A stretch of DNA of 6,120 bases from Silvimonas sp. (lineage in GTDB: Bacteria > Pseudomonadota > Gammaproteobacteria > Burkholderiales > Chitinibacteraceae). The notes beneath the pieces were generated by a model that saw nothing but the letters and a program-made list of their open reading frames with translations, was not told where the DNA came from and did not search any database. The stretch spans positions 1-6,120 of the forward strand of contig JASLES010000027.1 in NCBI GenBank assembly GCA_030151005.1. The letters run 5' to 3'. Positions 1-6,120 of the stretch are shown piece by piece; the first letter of the stretch is position 1; each line of letters opens with the position of its first letter. The position numbers and the translations under genes were made by a program.

Positions 1-774
1 CCGGTCAATGGCGACAAACTGTTTCTGACTCCGGAAGAATCCATGCGCATCCAGCGCGTGCTGAACTCTGACATTGTCATGATCTTTGACGAATGCACAC
101 CGTACCCGGCGGATCACAAACAGGCGGCCGATTCCATGCGGCTCTCGGCTCGCTGGGCCCGCCGTTCGCGTAGCGAGTTTGACCGGCTGGAAAACCCCAA
201 TGCGCTGTTCGGTATTGTGCAGGGCGGTATGCACGAAGACCTGCGGATGGAATCGTTGGGGGCGCTGAACGATATCGGTTTTCATGGCATGGCCATTGGC
301 GGCCTCTCGGTCGGCGAGCCGCGGGAAGAGTTTTATCGCGTGCTGGCGTTTACCGCGCCGCACTTGCCGGTCGATAAACCACGTTATCTGATGGGTGTTG
401 GTACCCCGGAAGACCTGGTTTATGGGGTTTCGCAGGGCATTGATATGTTCGATTGCGTGATGCCGACCCGCAATGCGCGTAACGGCATGTTGTTTACGCG
501 CTACGGTGATATCAAAATCAAGAACGCCAAACATCGCCAGGATAAACGTCCTCTGGATGAAACCTGCGACTGCTACACTTGCCGCAATTTCAGCCGCGCT
601 TATCTGCACCATTTGTTCCGGGCGGGCGAGATTCTGGCCGCGCAACTCAATACCATCCACAACTTGCGCTATTACCAGATCTTGATGGCGGACATGCGTG
701 AGGCGATTGAGGCTGATGCGTTTCCTGCTTTTGTGGCGCAATTTCATGCCGGGCGGGCGCGCGGAACCGACTGA
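1..774 (+). CDS. tgt: Queuine tRNA-ribosyltransferase (tRNA-guanine transglycosylase), 5' end missing
   Basis: This enzyme swaps guanine-34 in the anticodon of Asp, Asn, His and Tyr tRNAs for preQ1, a step of queuosine synthesis in the cytoplasm. The frame is open from base 1, so 257 C-terminal residues of a protein usually about 370-380 long are visible; the true start lies upstream. Visible family motifs are GDKLFLTPEESMRIQ at the left edge, the substrate-pocket segment MIFDECTPYPA (Asp at visible residue 30), FGIVQGG, and GGLSVGE. GIDMFDCVMPTRNARNG carries the probable nucleophilic Asp (codon 451-453). The zinc site is complete: CDCYTC gives three Cys (first codon 565-567) and the fourth ligand is His in NTIHNL (658-660). 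It ends at TGA 772-774, 144 bases before yajC. The tgt-yajC-secD-secF order is common in proteobacteria. No frameshift or missing catalytic residue is seen, so identification is firm. Confidence 0.97.
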   Translation, partial: PVNGDKLFLTPEESMRIQRVLNSDIVMIFDECTPYPADHKQAADSMRLSARWARRSRSEFDRLENPNALFGIVQGGMHEDLRMESLGALNDIGFHGMAIGGLSVGEPREEFYRVLAFTAPHLPVDKPRYLMGVGTPEDLVYGVSQGIDMFDCVMPTRNARNGMLFTRYGDIKIKNAKHRQDKRPLDETCDCYTCRNFSRAYLHHLFRAGEILAAQLNTIHNLRYYQILMADMREAIEADAFPAFVAQFHAGRARGTD

Positions 775-794
775 GCGCGGCTGTGTCCCATGTC

Positions 795-821
795 GCTGCC
801 AGATACAATCATTCTGGCAGC
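795..821. repeat. Perfect 9-bp inverted repeat in the tgt-yajC gap
   Basis: GCTGCCAGA (795-803) and TCTGGCAGC (813-821) are exact reverse complements around a 9-base centre. The centre contains TACAAT (804-809), which resembles a sigma-70 -10 box. No T-run follows, so this is not a normal intrinsic terminator for tgt. It could be an RNA hairpin protecting the 3' end of the tgt message, or a palindromic protein-binding site. A -35 box at the right distance is poor (CTGTGT at 781-786), which weakens the promoter reading. The repeat is certain; its function is unknown. Confidence 0.5.
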
Positions 822-844
822 ATTCCCGCCCAGACCGTCCGCTG

Positions 845-873
845 TGGATTTCAAACAGGGTGCGGGCTAAAAT
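845..873 (+). promoter_or_regulatory. Candidate promoter for yajC-secD-secF
   Basis: TAAAAT at 868-873 matches the sigma-70 -10 consensus at five of six positions and lies about 45 bases before the yajC start. Seventeen bases upstream, TGGATT (845-850) is a weak -35 match (three of six). This is the best promoter-like element between tgt and yajC. Read-through from an upstream tgt promoter is also possible, because no T-tailed terminator separates the two genes. Confidence 0.35.
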
Positions 874-918
874 GGGCGGCTTTACCATGTCTTACTCTAA
901 AACGGAAAATCAACCGTC

Positions 919-1260
919 ATGCTGCAACTGATTCCTTCTGCCTTCGCTGCCGATGCTGGCGCAGGCGCCGCCGGTGCTGCCGGTGGCCTGCTGTCGTTCC
1001 TGCCGATGGTCGTCATCTTTGTGCTGTTCTACTTCTTGTTGATGCGCCCGCAACAAAAGCGCGCCAAGGAACAGCAAGCCATGCTGCAGGCCGTGACCAA
1101 GGGTGACGAAATTGTCACCACCGGTGGTATCCTGGGCCGCGTGTCCAAGGCTACCGACACCTACCTGACCATTGAAGTGGCCGACGGTGTTGAAGTGCAA
1201 ATCCAGCGTTCTGCCGTTGCGCAGCGCCTGGAAAAAGGCACCATCAAGAACAACAAATAA
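919..1260 (+). CDS. yajC: Sec translocon accessory subunit YajC
   Basis: YajC is a small inner-membrane protein that associates with SecD and SecF and so with the SecYEG preprotein channel. Its own role is accessory and is not essential in E. coli. The 113 residues match the family size. A short Ala/Gly-rich N-terminus (residues 7-23) precedes one membrane helix at about 24-42 (LLSFLPMVVIFVLFYFLLM). The hallmark RPQQKR follows at 43-48, and the conserved cytoplasmic segment GDEIVTTGGILGRV is at 62-75. The start ATG at 919 gives the normal family N-terminus; a modest Shine-Dalgarno (GGAA, 904-907) lies 11 bases upstream. A 58-base gap holding a hairpin separates it from secD. The neighbours confirm the assignment. 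Confidence 0.96.
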   Translation: MLQLIPSAFAADAGAGAAGAAGGLLSFLPMVVIFVLFYFLLMRPQQKRAKEQQAMLQAVTKGDEIVTTGGILGRVSKATDTYLTIEVADGVEVQIQRSAVAQRLEKGTIKNNK

Positions 1261-1273
1261 AATGTAACCCGAG

Positions 1274-1299
1274 AAGCGGCAGCTCATAGGCTGCCGCTT
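1274..1299 (+). promoter_or_regulatory. Strong hairpin between yajC and secD (attenuator, RNA-stability or translation element)
   Basis: AAGCGGCAGC (1274-1283) pairs perfectly with GCTGCCGCTT (1290-1299), a 10-bp stem with a 6-base loop (TCATAG). The bases after it (GTCATTACC) do not form a T-run, so it is at most a weak terminator. The stem ends 19 bases before the secD ATG, near the expected ribosome footprint. It may reduce read-through into secD, set a processing point that protects yajC mRNA, or influence secD translation. The structure is seen directly; its role is inferred. Confidence 0.5.
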
Positions 1300-1318
1300 G
1301 TCATTACCGGCTCTGAAC

Positions 1319-3145
1319 ATGAACCGTTATCCGTTGTGGAAGTACCTGCTGATCATCGTCACCGTTGTCGTGGCGGTGCTTTACACCTTGCCGAACCTGT
1401 TTGGTGAAAGCCCGGCTGTACAGATTTCCAGCGCACGCGCTACCGTCAAGGTGGATTCCGCGTTACAAGAGCACGTGGTGGATATCGCCACCAAAGCCGG
1501 TTTTGCGCCAGATGCCGTGCTGACTGACGAAAACTCGGTCAAGCTGCGCTTCAAGGACACCGACACGCAGCTCAAGGTCAAGGACGCTCTGCAGACCGCC
1601 CTGGGCGATGATTATTCTGTGGCGCTGAACCTGGTACCGCAAACGCCTGCCTGGCTGGTGCGCCTTGGTGGCAAACCAATGGCGCTGGGTCTGGATTTGC
1701 GCGGTGGTGTGCACTTCTTGCTGGAAGTGGACATGGACGCTGCGGTATCCAAGTCCCTGGACAAGACTGCGGGTGAAGTGCGCCGTCAGTTGCGCGACAA
1801 GGCTATCCGTTACGGCAAGATTGATCGCCAGCGTGACAGCGTAGTGGTGCAGTTGCGGGATGCCCAGACGGTGGATGATGCAGCCAATGCGCTACGCAAG
1901 GGCTTCCCCAATCTGGCAATCACGCCGACCAAGGACGCTAACAATTACAGCGTTGCACTGACTTTTACGCCGGCTTCGCTGGCTCAACTGAAGTCGGACG
2001 CCGTCAAACAGAACGTCACCACACTGCATAACCGTGTGAACGAACTGGGTGTCGCTGAACCTGTGATCCAGCAACAAGGCGAAGGCCGCATTGTGGTGGA
2101 ACTGCCGGGTGTGCAGGATACCGCCAAGGCCAAGGATATTCTGGGTCGTACTGCGACGCTGGAAGTGCGTCTGGTGGATGACGACCAGTCTCATCTGCAA
2201 GCTGCGCTGGCGGGCAACGTGCCGGACGACACCATCTTGATGAGCGATCGTGGCCGCAATGGGCAGTCGTCTCCGATCCTGGTGCGCAAGGATGTTGAAC
2301 TGACCGGTGACAATATCAACGACGCGCAACCGGCCTTTGATGAACAAGGTCAACCCGCTGTGTCGATCACCCTGGATTCCCCGGGCTCCTCGATCTTCCG
2401 TCAGCTGACTCATGACAACGTAAATAAGCGTATGGCCATGATTCTGGTGGAGAAGGGCAAGGGCGAAGTGGTGACTGCTCCGGTGATCCGCAGTGAAATT
2501 GGCGGCGGTCGCGTGCAGATTTCGGGCGCCATGACGCCAGATCAGGCGCGTGATACCGCGCTGTTGCTGCGCGCAGGCTCGCTGGCTGCGCCGATGAATA
2601 TCGTGGAAGAGCGCACCGTTGGTCCAAGCCTGGGTAAGGAAAACATTGAGCGCGGTTTTGAGTCGACCATGTATGGTTTCCTCGCCATTGCCGTGTTCAT
2701 GATGATCTATTACCGCGTGTTCGGTGTGTCGTCGGCCATCGCGCTGATCGCCAACCTGACGTTCCTGCTGGCACTGTTGTCCATGCTGGGCGTGACACTG
2801 ACTTTGCCGGGTATCGCCGCAATTGCGCTGACGCTGGGTATGGCCATTGACTCCAACGTGCTGATCAACGAGCGCGTGCGCGAAGAACTGCGCAACGGCA
2901 TGAGCCCGCACATGTCCATCCAGAATGGTTATGCCCACGCATTCGCCACAATTCTGGATTCCAACGTGACGACGCTGATTGCCGGTCTGGCCCTCCTGAT
3001 CTTTGGTTCAGGTGCGATTCGCGGCTTTGCCTGGGTGCATTGCATCGGGATCATCACCTCCATGTACAGCGCCGTGTTTGTTTCGCGCGGTCTGATCAAT
3101 CTGTTCTACGGCTATCGTCGCCGCTTGTCTTCGCTGGCTGTGTAA
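1319..3145 (+). CDS. secD: Protein translocase subunit SecD
   Basis: SecD, with SecF, uses the proton motive force to help preproteins move through SecYEG and be released on the periplasmic side. The 608 residues are close to the E. coli length (615). Membrane helix 1 is at about 9-27. A large periplasmic region follows, with the conserved LGLDLRGGVHFLLEVDMD (123-140) near its start. RAGSLAAPMNIVEERTVGPSLG (418-439) leads into five further membrane helices in the region 450-592. GMAIDSNVLINERVREEL (507-524) carries Asp511, matching the Asp of E. coli SecD linked to proton movement. The ATG at 1319 gives the usual MNRYPLWKYLL start. An in-frame TTG at 1298 is rejected because it lies inside the hairpin. 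No clear Shine-Dalgarno precedes the ATG. secF follows after 18 bases. Confidence 0.98.
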   Translation: MNRYPLWKYLLIIVTVVVAVLYTLPNLFGESPAVQISSARATVKVDSALQEHVVDIATKAGFAPDAVLTDENSVKLRFKDTDTQLKVKDALQTALGDDYSVALNLVPQTPAWLVRLGGKPMALGLDLRGGVHFLLEVDMDAAVSKSLDKTAGEVRRQLRDKAIRYGKIDRQRDSVVVQLRDAQTVDDAANALRKGFPNLAITPTKDANNYSVALTFTPASLAQLKSDAVKQNVTTLHNRVNELGVAEPVIQQQGEGRIVVELPGVQDTAKAKDILGRTATLEVRLVDDDQSHLQAALAGNVPDDTILMSDRGRNGQSSPILVRKDVELTGDNINDAQPAFDEQGQPAVSITLDSPGSSIFRQLTHDNVNKRMAMILVEKGKGEVVTAPVIRSEIGGGRVQISGAMTPDQARDTALLLRAGSLAAPMNIVEERTVGPSLGKENIERGFESTMYGFLAIAVFMMIYYRVFGVSSAIALIANLTFLLALLSMLGVTLTLPGIAAIALTLGMAIDSNVLINERVREELRNGMSPHMSIQNGYAHAFATILDSNVTTLIAGLALLIFGSGAIRGFAWVHCIGIITSMYSAVFVSRGLINLFYGYRRRLSSLAV

Positions 3146-3150
3146 GGGCG

Positions 3151-3156
3151 AAGGAG
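3151..3156 (+). promoter_or_regulatory. Strong ribosome binding site for secF
   Basis: AAGGAG lies 7 bases before the secF ATG at 3164, separated by an A-rich spacer. It fixes the secF start and contrasts with the absence of such a site before secD. Confidence 0.85.
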
Positions 3157-3163
3157 TAAAAAA

Positions 3164-4102
3164 ATGATCGAATTTTTTCATGTAAAGCGCGACATCCCGT
3201 TCATGAGCTACGGGAAGATCACCACCGCGATTTCGCTGGTGACCTTTCTGCTGGCCGTGTTTTTCCTGGTGCATAAAGGCCTGAATCTGGGCGTCGAGTT
3301 CACCGGCGGTACTGTGGTAGAGCTGCAGTACAGCCAGTCTGTGGACCTCAACCAGGTGCGGACCAAAGTGGATGCGTTGAAGTACGGTGACGCTCAGGTG
3401 CAAGCACTGGGCACCACGCGGGACATCATGGTGCGTCTGCCCAACATCAAGGGTAAAACGTCTGCCCAGTTGTCCAACGACGTGCTCGATACCCTCAAGC
3501 AGGAACGTCCGGATGTACAGATTCGCAAGGTCGAGTTCATTGGCCCCTCTGTGGGCGATGAACTGGTTTCGCACGGTCTGACTGCGATTACCCTGGTGTG
3601 TCTGGGCATTATTGTGTACCTGTCGGTACGCTTCGAATGGCGCTTTGCGGTATCGGCGATTATCGCCAACATGCACGACGTGATCATCATTCTGGGTTTC
3701 TTTGCGTTCTTCCAGTGGGAGTTCACCCTGACCGTGCTGGCTGCCGTATTGGCGGTGCTGGGCTATTCAGTGAACGAATCCGTGGTGGTGTTTGACCGGA
3801 TTCGCGAAAACTTCCGCAAGCCCAACATGCGTGGCCGCGACGTGCCGCAGATCATCGACAACGCCATTACCGCCACCATGAGCCGGACCATCATTACCCA
3901 CGGTTCGACCGAAGTCATGGTGCTGTCCATGCTGATCTTTGGTGGCGCGGCGCTGCACGGTTTTGCTACTGCGCTGACCATCGGTATCTTGTTTGGTATC
4001 TATTCTTCTGTGCTGGTGGCTTCGCCGTTGCTGCTGATGTTTGGCGTAACACGCGAGAACATGATCAAGCCCGTGAAGGTGAAGCAAGAGGCCGTGGTTT
4101 AA
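3164..4102 (+). CDS. secF: Protein translocase subunit SecF
   Basis: SecF is the inner-membrane partner of SecD in the proton-driven SecDF-YajC complex. The 312 residues fit the family (E. coli 323). Membrane helix 1 is at about 20-37, followed by the signature LNLGVEFTGGT (40-50) and a short periplasmic domain. FIGPSVGDEL (125-134) precedes a block of five membrane helices (about 136-292). FEWRFAVSAIIANMHDVIII (157-176) is conserved. GYSVNESVVVFDRIRENFRK (200-219) is the transmembrane-4 signature. Glu205 stands where E. coli SecF has Asp213 (NDS), so an acidic side chain is kept. Arg241 in MSRTIITHGST matches the conserved Arg of that region. It is the last gene of the unit, ending 69 bases before the terminator stem. 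Confidence 0.98.
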   Translation: MIEFFHVKRDIPFMSYGKITTAISLVTFLLAVFFLVHKGLNLGVEFTGGTVVELQYSQSVDLNQVRTKVDALKYGDAQVQALGTTRDIMVRLPNIKGKTSAQLSNDVLDTLKQERPDVQIRKVEFIGPSVGDELVSHGLTAITLVCLGIIVYLSVRFEWRFAVSAIIANMHDVIIILGFFAFFQWEFTLTVLAAVLAVLGYSVNESVVVFDRIRENFRKPNMRGRDVPQIIDNAITATMSRTIITHGSTEVMVLSMLIFGGAALHGFATALTIGILFGIYSSVLVASPLLLMFGVTRENMIKPVKVKQEAVV

Positions 4103-4171
4103 GTGGTCACTAAGTATTCATAAAGGTTTTACCGGTACGATTCATGCTTGTGCCGGTATGCCGTCTTATCT

Positions 4172-4209
4172 CAACGCCGGCGTACTGCGCCGGCGTTGTC
4201 ATTTTTTTT
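4172..4209 (+). terminator. Rho-independent terminator of the yajC-secD-secF unit
   Basis: An 11-bp GC-rich stem (CAACGCCGGCG at 4172-4182 with CGCCGGCGTTG at 4188-4198) encloses a 5-base loop (TACTG). Three bases later comes a run of eight T (4202-4209). This is a classic intrinsic terminator on the + strand. The preceding bases 4103-4171 contain no convincing gene or structure, only a short CCGGTA direct repeat (4132-4137 and 4153-4158). Confidence 0.93.
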
Positions 4210-4219
4210 CTAGAAAATA

Positions 4220-4249
4220 TTGAACAACTCCGGGTTTATTCCGTACCAT
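4220..4249 (+). promoter_or_regulatory. Candidate promoter for dedA-bioC-bioD
   Basis: TTGAAC (4220-4225) and TACCAT (4244-4249) resemble sigma-70 -35 and -10 boxes, each matching at four of six positions, with an 18-base spacer. They lie just after the terminator and about 50 bases before dedA, where a promoter is needed. No clear BirA-type operator palindrome is seen in the gap, and none would be expected if, as in many betaproteobacteria, biotin genes are not controlled by a BirA repressor. Confidence 0.45.
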
Positions 4250-4284
4250 CCGGGCGGATAACGCCGCGTCCTTTCCAACCAGAC

Positions 4285-4289
4285 AAGGA
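4285..4289 (+). promoter_or_regulatory. Probable ribosome binding site for dedA
   Basis: AAGGA lies 11 bases before the ATG at 4301, slightly farther than ideal. It forms one arm of a small palindrome (AAGGA-T-TCCTT, 4285-4295), but with a single central base it cannot fold as an RNA hairpin without losing its inner pairs. Confidence 0.5.
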
Positions 4290-4300
4290 TTCCTTGCCTC

Positions 4301-4936
4301 ATGGACTTCAATCCGATCCAGATTTTCCTGCACCTGGACATATACCTCCAACAACTGGCGCAGTCTTATGGCACCGGTATCTACGCGTTGCTGTTTGCTG
4401 TGGTGTTTTGTGAAACCGGCCTGGTTGTGTTTCCGTTTTTGCCTGGCGATTCGCTGCTGTTTGTAGGCGGCACGGTCGCAGCTCTGGGCAATATGGACCC
4501 CTATGTATTGGCGGTTACCTTGATGGGAGCGGCCATTCTGGGTGACAGCACCAATTATCTGATTGGACGGACGGTGGGCGAAAAGCTGTTCAACAATGCA
4601 GATTCAAAAATCTTCCGGCGTGACTATCTGCTGCGAACGCACGCGTTTTACGATAGGCATGGCGGCAAGACGGTCACGCTGGCGCGTTTTGTACCCATCG
4701 TGCGGACCTTTGCCCCGTTTGTGGCGGGTGTCGGCAAGATGCCTTACCTGCGTTTCCTGGCGTTCAGCGTGGCCGGGACGCTGGTGTGGGTAGGTGGGTT
4801 GGTGGCGTTGGGCTACTTCTTTGGCAACATTCCTTTTATCAAGAAAAATCTGTCCGTGATGGTGATTGGTATCGTGTTCCTCTCGGTACTGCCCGTCATG
4901 ATCAGTGCATTGAAGGCGAGACTGAGCAAGGCATGA
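4301..4936 (+). CDS. dedA: DedA family inner-membrane protein
   Basis: DedA-family proteins are polytopic inner-membrane proteins linked to membrane potential, envelope integrity and lipid-carrier recycling; some act as undecaprenyl-phosphate or phospholipid translocases. The 211 residues are near the E. coli DedA length (219) and resemble it more than YqjA or YghB. Signatures are FCETGLVVFPFLPGDSLLF (36-54), GDSTNYLIGR (81-90), SKIFRRDYL (102-110) and GGKTVTLARFVPIVRTFAPF (121-140). Glu38, Asp50, Arg129 and Arg135 match the charged residues needed for function in E. coli YqjA (E39, D51, R130, R136). Hydrophobic segments lie at about 27-48, 52-82, 152-174 and 184-203. It is the first gene after the terminator, and its TGA overlaps the bioC start in ATGA. 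The substrate cannot be read from the sequence. Confidence 0.93.
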   Translation: MDFNPIQIFLHLDIYLQQLAQSYGTGIYALLFAVVFCETGLVVFPFLPGDSLLFVGGTVAALGNMDPYVLAVTLMGAAILGDSTNYLIGRTVGEKLFNNADSKIFRRDYLLRTHAFYDRHGGKTVTLARFVPIVRTFAPFVAGVGKMPYLRFLAFSVAGTLVWVGGLVALGYFFGNIPFIKKNLSVMVIGIVFLSVLPVMISALKARLSKA

Positions 4937-5820
4937 GCGAAGCGTTTTACACGGACAAGGCAGCCGTCAGGGCTGCATTCGACAAAGCAGCCAACACCTA
5001 TGACGCTGCTGCTGTCTTGCAGCGCGAAGTCGTGCAGCGCATGGCAGAGCGGCTAGAGTTCATCCGCATCAAGCCAGAACGCATGCTTGATGCCGGGAGC
5101 GGTACCGGTTTTGGCTGTCCGGTTCTGCGGGAGCGCTACCCGGAAAGCCGCCTGATTGAACTAGATCTGGCTCCCTCCATGTTGCGCGTGGCCCGCGATG
5201 GCCGCGCAGGCGGTATCCGTGCCTTGTTTGACCGGCGCAAACCCCTGCAGGTCTGCGGAGATCTTGAAGCGTTGCCGCTGGCCAGCAATTCGGTTGACCT
5301 GATCTGGTCCAGCCTGGCGCTGCAGTGGTGCAACGAACCTGATACCGCTTTTGCCGAAATGCTGCGGGTGCTCAAGCCGGGTGGTCTCTTGATGTTCTCC
5401 ACACTTGGTCCCGACACGCTGCGGGAGTTGCGCAGTGCGTTTGCCAGGGTGGATGGGTACACACATGTAAACCAGTTCATCGATATGCATGACCTTGGCG
5501 ATGCGCTCGTCAATAACGGTTTTGCGACGCCGGTCATGGATATGGAACACATCACCTTGACCTACCCGGAACTCAAACCCATTCTGGCTGATCTCAAGGC
5601 TATAGGCGCCCGCAATGCAACCCAGGGGCGTCGCGACGGCATGATGGGCAAGACAGCATGGCGGCAAGTGACTGAAGCGTATGAGGCTTTTCGTCGTGAT
5701 GGCGATTTGCCAGCCACCTATGAAGTAGTTTATGGCCACGCCTGGAAGCCGGATAACGCGCCAGCCAGGAAGCTGGCTGACGGCAGCCAGGTCATCGAAT
5801 TCCGGCCGCGGGGACGTTGA
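4933..5820 (+). CDS. bioC: Malonyl-ACP O-methyltransferase BioC
   Basis: BioC uses S-adenosylmethionine to methylate the free carboxyl of malonyl-ACP, so that the fatty-acid enzymes can extend it to pimeloyl-ACP methyl ester for biotin. The 295 residues exceed E. coli BioC (251). The N-terminal family segment AAFDKAANTYDAAAVLQREV is at 14-33. SAM motif I is MLDAGSGTGFG (51-61), with the acidic post-I Asp77 in ELDLAPSML. DLEALPLASNSVDLIWSSLA (110-129) and LRVLKPGGLLMFSTLGPDTL (144-163) are typical of BioC rather than general methyltransferases. The ATG at 4933 overlaps the dedA stop. A longer in-frame reading from 4786 would add 49 unconserved residues inside dedA and is rejected. Overlaps at both ends suggest translational coupling. 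The esterase that later removes the methyl group (BioH or equivalent) is not in the window. Confidence 0.94.
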   Translation: MSEAFYTDKAAVRAAFDKAANTYDAAAVLQREVVQRMAERLEFIRIKPERMLDAGSGTGFGCPVLRERYPESRLIELDLAPSMLRVARDGRAGGIRALFDRRKPLQVCGDLEALPLASNSVDLIWSSLALQWCNEPDTAFAEMLRVLKPGGLLMFSTLGPDTLRELRSAFARVDGYTHVNQFIDMHDLGDALVNNGFATPVMDMEHITLTYPELKPILADLKAIGARNATQGRRDGMMGKTAWRQVTEAYEAFRRDGDLPATYEVVYGHAWKPDNAPARKLADGSQVIEFRPRGR

Positions 5821-6120
5821 TGAGCGGCTATTTTGTGACGGGGACGGATACCGAAGTGGGTAAAACCGTTGCCACCTGCCAATTGTTGCGTGCCTTTGCT
5901 GCTCGTGACATGAAAAGCGTGGGTATGAAGCCGGTGGCGTCAGGTTGTGAGTGGCGTACTGGTCAGAATGGACAGCAGGAAGTCTGGAATGCTGACGTGG
6001 CCGGGCATGCCGCGGCCTCTTCGCTCAAGGCCGATGCCGCCCTCGTCAACCCCTACCACTTTATGCCGCCCATCGCGCCGCATCTGGCCGCGCGGGAGGC
6101 AGGAGTAGCGGTATCACTCA
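5820..6120 (+). CDS. bioD: Dethiobiotin synthetase BioD, 3' end missing
   Basis: BioD closes the ureido ring of dethiobiotin from 7,8-diaminopelargonic acid, CO2 and ATP in the cytoplasm. About 100 N-terminal residues of a protein usually about 220-230 long are visible. The P-loop VTGTDTEVGKTVA (6-18) has Lys15 and Thr16. MKPVASGC (36-43) has Lys37, the same position as the active-site Lys of E. coli BioD. NAD (57-59) supplies the probable Asp ligand, and NPYHFMPPIAPHLAA is the conserved substrate-side segment. The ATG shares one base with the bioC stop (TGATG, 5818-5822). A GGGGA Shine-Dalgarno (5810-5814) sits 5 bases upstream inside bioC. The frame runs open to the window edge. Confidence 0.96.
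   Translation, partial: MSGYFVTGTDTEVGKTVATCQLLRAFAARDMKSVGMKPVASGCEWRTGQNGQQEVWNADVAGHAAASSLKADAALVNPYHFMPPIAPHLAAREAGVAVSL

Noticed and set aside
1298..1318. TTG start for secD seven codons upstream
   Set aside because: It sits in the 3' arm of the hairpin, and the ATG at 1319 gives the usual MNRYPLWKY start.
910..1320. Minus-strand open frame opposite yajC
   Set aside because: It is antisense to the well-supported yajC gene and has no family resemblance.
1892..2938. Long minus-strand open frame (348 codons) opposite secD
   Set aside because: It lies wholly antisense to a clearly conserved secD, its translation is rich in His, Gln and Arg with no recognisable motif, and long antisense open frames are expected in GC-rich coding sequence.
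3008..3676. Minus-strand open frame (222 codons) across the secD-secF junction
   Set aside because: Antisense to two conserved genes, low-complexity His/Gln-rich translation and no supporting ribosome site.
4144..4413. Plus-strand open frame (89 codons) starting between secF and dedA
   Set aside because: It runs through the intrinsic terminator and into dedA in another frame, with no motif and no ribosome site.
4786..4932. 49-residue N-terminal extension of bioC
   Set aside because: The extension lies within dedA in another frame and is unlike BioC. The ATG at 4933 gives the standard N-terminus and the common ATGA overlap.
5762..5779. Small inverted repeat (CAGCCA / TGGCTG) near the bioC 3' end
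   Set aside because: It has only six paired bases, lies inside coding sequence with no T-run, and is expected by chance at this composition.

Overview
The window (about 6.1 kb, GC-rich, all genes on the + strand) looks like conserved chromosomal core sequence from a betaproteobacterium, probably of the Neisseriales/Chromobacterium-Chitinibacter type. This rests on the tgt-yajC-secD-secF order, the SecD N-terminus MNRYPLWKYLL, and a bioC-bioD pair of proteobacterial type. The genus assignment is an inference from remembered family sequences, not from a search.

Layout. The window opens inside tgt (1-774, 5' end missing), the queuosine tRNA-guanine transglycosylase. A 144-base gap follows, holding a perfect 9-bp inverted repeat and a candidate promoter. 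Next come yajC (919-1260), secD (1319-3145) and secF (3164-4102), the accessory Sec translocon module. A 10-bp hairpin without a T-run lies between yajC and secD, and secF has a strong Shine-Dalgarno sequence. A textbook intrinsic terminator (4172-4209) closes this unit.

A second transcription unit begins after the terminator, with a candidate sigma-70 promoter at 4220-4249. It reads dedA (4301-4936), bioC (4933-5820) and bioD (5820 to beyond the window end). The stop and start codons overlap at both junctions (ATGA and TGATG), so a DedA-type inner-membrane protein is translationally linked to two biotin-synthesis enzymes.

How the genes work together. YajC, SecD and SecF form the SecDF-YajC complex, which uses the proton motive force to help pull preproteins through SecYEG. 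BioC makes malonyl-ACP methyl ester, which primes pimelate synthesis on the fatty-acid machinery. BioD makes dethiobiotin late in the same pathway. DedA-family proteins are membrane transporters or lipid scramblases and have no established role in biotin synthesis.

I see no mobile element, CRISPR array, tRNA or rRNA gene, phage gene or undescribed multi-gene system. No gene-free stretch exceeds 300 bases. The findings are modest: the dedA-bioC coupling, the two intergenic hairpins, the poor ribosome site of secD, and the Glu at a usually Asp position in SecF.
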